A program made the translations under genes and the position numbers. From positions 1-7,064 of the forward strand of contig DGTW01000298.1 in assembly GCA_002393835.1 (NCBI GenBank): a stretch of 7,064 nt of DNA, given 5' to 3'. Positions 5,773 to 7,064 of the stretch are shown here, piece by piece. Source of the DNA: Treponema sp. UBA4326 (lineage in GTDB: Bacteria; Spirochaetota; Spirochaetia; Treponematales; Treponemataceae). How positions within the stretch are numbered: position 1 is the stretch's first letter; each line of letters starts with the position of its first letter. The notes below the pieces were generated by a model. The model saw only the letters and a program-made list of their open reading frames with translations, did not search any database and was not told the origin of the DNA.

Positions 5773-7059
5773 TTATTTTACAGCGCTAAATCCATTTTCC
5801 AAATCTGCAATGATGTCGTCAACATGTTCAGTACCGATTGAAAGACGAATTGTGCTCTGAGTGATTCCCTGGTCAGCAAGCTCGGCCTCGTTGAGCTGAG
5901 AATGAGTTGTCGTAGCCGGGTGAATTACAAGTGACTTAACATCAGCCACATTGGCAAGCAGGCTGAAAATCTTAAGATTGTCGATGAAAGCCCAGGCAGC
6001 TTCTTTTCCGCCCTTAATTTCAAAGGTAAAGATTGAAGCTCCGCCATTGGGGAAATATTTCTGGTAAAGGGCGTGGTCAGGATGGTCAGCCAAAGAAGGA
6101 TGATTCACTTTCTGAACCTTCGGATGATTTTTCAGGAACTCAACGACCTTTTTTGTGTTCTCCACATGGCGGTCAAGACGGAGTGAAAGGGTTTCAACGC
6201 CCTGCAAAAGAAGGAAGGCATTGAAAGGACTGATTGTAGCTCCCTGATCACGAAGGAGGATTGCCCGGATGTAAGTTACGAAAGCGGCAGGTCCGACTGC
6301 ATCTGCAAAGGAAATTCCATGATAGCTTGGGTTTGGAGAAGCGATTGGGGCATACTTGCCTGATTTTTTCCAGTCGAACTTTCCAGAATCAACGATGATT
6401 CCGCCCAGTGTCGTTCCGTGGCCGCCAAGGAATTTTGTGGCAGAATGAACGACGATGTCTGCCCCGTGCTCAATGGGACGAATCAGGTAAGGAGTTCCGA
6501 AAGTGTTGTCGATTACAAGTGGAAGCCCGTGCTTGTGGGCAATTTCTGCGATTTTGTCGATATCAGGAATGTCAGAATTAGGATTTCCAAGAGTTTCAAG
6601 GTAAATGGCCTTTGTGTTCTCTTTGATTGCCCCCTCAAGCTCAGCCAGATTGTGAGCGTCAACAAAACTTGTCTCGATTCCAAAATCCTTCAAAGTGTGA
6701 GCAAGAAGATTGTAAGTTCCGCCGTAAATTGTCTTCTGAGCCACGATATGGTCTCCGGCCTGGGCCAAAGCCTCAATCGTGTAAGTAATAGCAGCCGCTC
6801 CAGAAGCCACTGCCAGAGCCGCAACGCCGCCCTCAAGAGCCGCAACTCGTTTTTCAAGTACATCCTGAGTTGAGTTGGTCAAGCGTCCGTAAATGTTTCC
6901 AGCGTCAGCCAGTCCAAAACGGTCAGCCGCATGTTTTGAATTGTGGAAGACATAAGAAGTTGTCTGATAAATCGGAACCGCACGAGAATCTGTCGTCGGG
7001 TCTGCCTGCTCCTGTCCTACATGAAGCTGCAATGTCTCAAAATGAAGTTTATTTGCCAT
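5773..7059 (-). CDS. metY: O-acetylhomoserine sulfhydrylase (aminocarboxypropyltransferase)
   Basis: PLP enzyme of the Cys/Met metabolism (gamma-) family making homocysteine from O-acetylhomoserine and sulfide, the direct sulfhydrylation route to methionine. The 428-residue length fits MetY (about 420-440) better than cystathionine gamma-synthase or lyase (about 380-400). Features: [17 protein letters not shown] near the N-terminus, the Y57-G-R59 phosphate contact, S86-G87 phosphate loop, the ring-stacking tyrosine in TIYGGTY (Y112), VIDNTFGTP with D184 (PLP nitrogen), [11 protein letters not shown] with Schiff-base K209, and the C-terminal [12 protein letters not shown] and IRLSIGTE segments. 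It appears complete, with its ATG at 7057-7059, only 5 bp from the edge, so its ribosome site, promoter and any SAM or T-box leader lie outside. First visible gene of the metY-cysK unit. Confidence 0.95.
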   Translation of the reverse strand: MANKLHFETLQLHVGQEQADPTTDSRAVPIYQTTSYVFHNSKHAADRFGLADAGNIYGRLTNSTQDVLEKRVAALEGGVAALAVASGAAAITYTIEALAQAGDHIVAQKTIYGGTYNLLAHTLKDFGIETSFVDAHNLAELEGAIKENTKAIYLETLGNPNSDIPDIDKIAEIAHKHGLPLVIDNTFGTPYLIRPIEHGADIVVHSATKFLGGHGTTLGGIIVDSGKFDWKKSGKYAPIASPNPSYHGISFADAVGPAAFVTYIRAILLRDQGATISPFNAFLLLQGVETLSLRLDRHVENTKKVVEFLKNHPKVQKVNHPSLADHPDHALYQKYFPNGGASIFTFEIKGGKEAAWAFIDNLKIFSLLANVADVKSLVIHPATTTHSQLNEAELADQGITQSTIRLSIGTEHVDDIIADLENGFSAVK

Positions 7060-7064
7060 AATTT

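Noticed and set aside
6418..6873. Plus-strand open frame of 151 codons
   Set aside because: Fully antisense to metY, whose catalytic motifs are intact in the other strand; a shadow frame.

Overview
The window is chromosomal DNA of moderate G+C from a bacterium I would place, with moderate confidence, among the spirochaetes near Treponema. That rests on overall gene style and on GC-rich structured intergenic repeats of a kind I remember from Treponema genomes; no rRNA or other decisive marker is present. Gene density is high. I see no transposase, phage gene, tRNA, rRNA or CRISPR array.

Layout, left to right. (1) The 5' two-fifths of an NADP-type glutamate dehydrogenase gene (gdhA, minus strand) runs off the left edge. 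(2) A 256-bp divergent intergenic region holds a candidate gdhA promoter and an 18-bp terminator-like hairpin in the gdhA leader. (3) A 211-residue RpiB/LacA/LacB-superfamily sugar isomerase (plus strand) resembles the DhuI type that acts on unsaturated-uronate breakdown products. (4) A GC-rich structured repeat (element A) fills the gap between this gene and the convergent operon. (5) A minus-strand operon, read right to left, contains a YchJ/SEC-C protein, a TrmH-family 23S rRNA methyltransferase (rlmB-like), a GDT1/TMEM165-type divalent cation (probably Mn2+) exporter and an unrecognised 160-residue protein. Junctions are 7 bp, a 4-bp overlap, and 9 bp. It has a near-consensus sigma-70 promoter. 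(6) An Rrf2-family regulator with three cysteines has its own promoter, embedded in the stem of a terminator-like hairpin. (7) A second copy of the GC-rich repeat (element B) follows cysK. (8) A metY-cysK sulfur assimilation operon (O-acetylhomoserine sulfhydrylase, then cysteine synthase) reaches the right edge.

Functionally, the right half makes homocysteine and cysteine from sulfide and lies beside a regulator whose family includes cysteine and Fe-S sensors (CymR, IscR). The middle operon is housekeeping: rRNA modification and metal homeostasis. The left side pairs ammonia assimilation with a probable uronate-catabolism isomerase.

No wholly new multi-gene system is evident. The most unusual material is regulatory: the gdhA leader hairpin, the terminator that encloses the rrf2 promoter, and the two related structured repeats placed directly after stop codons.
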